From positions 6,262,001 to 6,326,000 of the forward strand of contig JAPEIS010000001.1 of the NCBI GenBank assembly GCA_029531795.1: DNA of 64,000 bases. Direction: 5' to 3'. Shown here one piece after another: positions 62,487-64,000 of the stretch. Made by a program: the position numbers and the translations under genes. Within the stretch, counting starts at the first letter, position 1, and every line of letters starts with the position of its first letter. The stretch is from Sclerotinia nivalis (Eukaryota > Ascomycota > Leotiomycetes > Helotiales > Sclerotiniaceae). The notes under the pieces were generated by a model that did not search any database, had not been told where the DNA came from, and worked only from the letters and a program-made list of their open reading frames with translations.

Positions 62487-64000
62487 TTTACGTAGATTTT
62501 TTTTTGGCTGGATATTCCGATACCAAAATGTAGAATATATCTGCAAGGTAGTAAAACTCTTTGCCGAATATAAGTGGTCGAAATTCCAAGATGGACACCA
62601 CCCTGCACGTGATTGAACCACAAACTAATGGTAGCTAATACAGCAGTAATGAGAGGTGATCGTTGACTTGGGTAAAATGTGTGTGAGACACAAAGAAGCG
62701 CCTGGTTTCCCCGTAAGTATTGGTGTGGGATAAGGGAAGTTGACTGGATTTACTCAAGTGAATGTCTGGGCTTCTCTCAGTATGCAAACAAAAAATATGC
62801 TTTCGAAGTGGCGGATGTTTTCAAAAGTGTGAGCCGAGGTTAATTGAATGCCACCAAGCTTTATCCAGGAGAGTGAAGATTCTTGTAATTCTGTCTAGAA
62901 AAATATGTACAGAATAATATATATCTTCATATATCTCTCTGCCTTTCGTAAACTTCAATCAAAAAGTTTTGATGCGAGGAATCAATTAAAATAAGCGATG
63001 TAGTGGGTCCATGTAGCATTTTACTTTTGAGGCTCTGCATGCACGTGTCAACTACTGCACGAAGGGGTCTGTGCGTGTTTGTCAAGCCACACCTTTAATG
63101 ATTAGGTAATGAAAGCTTTTCGATCTTGTGGCTTGCACATCAAAGCACTGACCCTCGGCCCCTCTTACCTGCTGAATTTATGGGGTACCTGGTAGTCCTT
63201 ACCGAAAACAGAATGGATCAAAGAAATAATACTATTTTTTCAAAATCTATTATTTATTCGAAGAATCTATATGGATAAATAAAAATCCTATATCTGAAAG
63301 GTTATAAATTCTATCTAATTTATTCAAACACAAAAGTCTTTATCTAAGATATTAATTACTATTATTAAAGATTAATAGATATTTGATCCAATCAGCTTTG
63401 CTATGTAGCTTTTCTGATCCAAAGTGAGCAGACTCAGCATTCGAGAAAATGAACGAGCAACCAATCACAAGGCCTGAAGACAACTTCATTGTCAAATCTA
63501 AATTAGGTTTCCGAAGTCCAAGATGCTATAATTGAATTGTCTAGTCTTTGATTGAAACATCGAAGAGTTGTCATATTTCGGTTTTGATCTTGGTGTTGTA
63601 TGGGTGCCTATAATTTAAGGTTTTAAAGATCAGCCCATGCATGAAGTTAACCTCATCGGGTCGCAGATGCACGTAGCCTCATTTGAACAAGGCCATTTCG
63701 AGAACTTCAGAACTTCAGAACTTCAATTCCTTGAATCAACAACTGCGACAACTCAAAGATTCTAAGCATTCAATTTTATGTGGTGCTCACCGTCTATACT
63801 TACGGCCCAAACTCAGCGTTAATAGTCACTCAAAATCAATACCTACCATTTATACTTCTCCTTTTGTTGACGTTGTTCTAATATCCATTTTGGTTGAAAT
63901 AGCGCTGGCCCGGCAGAGCGGTGCTAGCCATAAGGCCATATTAAATAGTCAATAGGATATAGACTAAGGGAAGACTCCAGATCACTAGGAATTGTCATAA
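62487..64000. other. Intergenic region to the window edge
   Basis: No gene could be supported. It contains the deoxyhypusine synthase promoter. The 3' part is AT-rich (63230-63400). The ORF at 63683-63955 starts with TTG and contains an AGAACTTC repeat, so it is not called. Confidence 0.5.

Noticed and set aside
1..64000. CRISPR arrays, bacterial operons, rRNA genes
   Set aside because: Nothing of the kind is visible; the window is nuclear fungal DNA.

Overview
This is a 64-kb piece of a filamentous ascomycete chromosome. The evidence is eukaryotic gene structure with many short introns (about 45-75 bp, GTAAGT/GTATGT donors, CTAAC-type branch sites), a PDR-type ABC transporter, a pisatin-demethylase-type cytochrome P450, a Zn2Cys6 regulator and a filamentous-fungus-type histone H2A.Z. 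The AT-rich intergenic DNA and overall style suggest a Leotiomycete such as the Sclerotiniaceae (Botrytis/Sclerotinia). That is an inference, not shown by the sequence.

Layout. At 1-3520 (minus) is the 5' three-quarters of a PDR-type drug-efflux ABC transporter, cut by the left edge. At 6206-7815 (plus) is a protein resembling mitochondrial K+/H+ exchange factors. The 7.8-14.2 kb stretch is AT-rich and gene-poor. It holds two small secreted-protein loci (10515-10682, and 12648-13130 with an in-frame stop) and a MITE-like element at 11.2-11.5 kb. At 14187-18273 (plus) an MFS drug/polyamine-type transporter is followed by a P450, a possible detoxification pair. At 18965-25472 there are a cysteine-rich unknown, an 83-aa two-exon protein, histone H2A.Z and a conserved-looking CxxC protein. 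A Zn2Cys6 transcription factor lies at 28513-30535 (minus).

The 30.5-36.6 kb stretch is non-coding, with a probable solo LTR (34284-34472) and a dense run of microsatellites. At 36595-45651 three housekeeping regulators lie in a row on the minus strand: the heat-shock factor, the spliceosomal cyclophilin CWC27 and an RRM+R3H protein of the Pin4/Cip family. Next comes an 11.8-kb desert (45.65-57.5 kb) with no convincing gene. Then follow a two-exon basic protein (57498-58394) with a clear TATA box, a pair of inverted repeat copies with (AATC)n tails (58.9 and 61.2 kb), and deoxyhypusine synthase (61319-62486, minus).

I read intron boundaries by eye, using reading frame, splice consensus and family similarity. 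Transcript data would be needed to confirm them. I found no wholly new multi-gene system. The best leads are the inverted tailed repeats, the solo LTR, the MITE-like element, the interrupted secreted cysteine-rich gene and the P450 whose natural start codon reads GTG.
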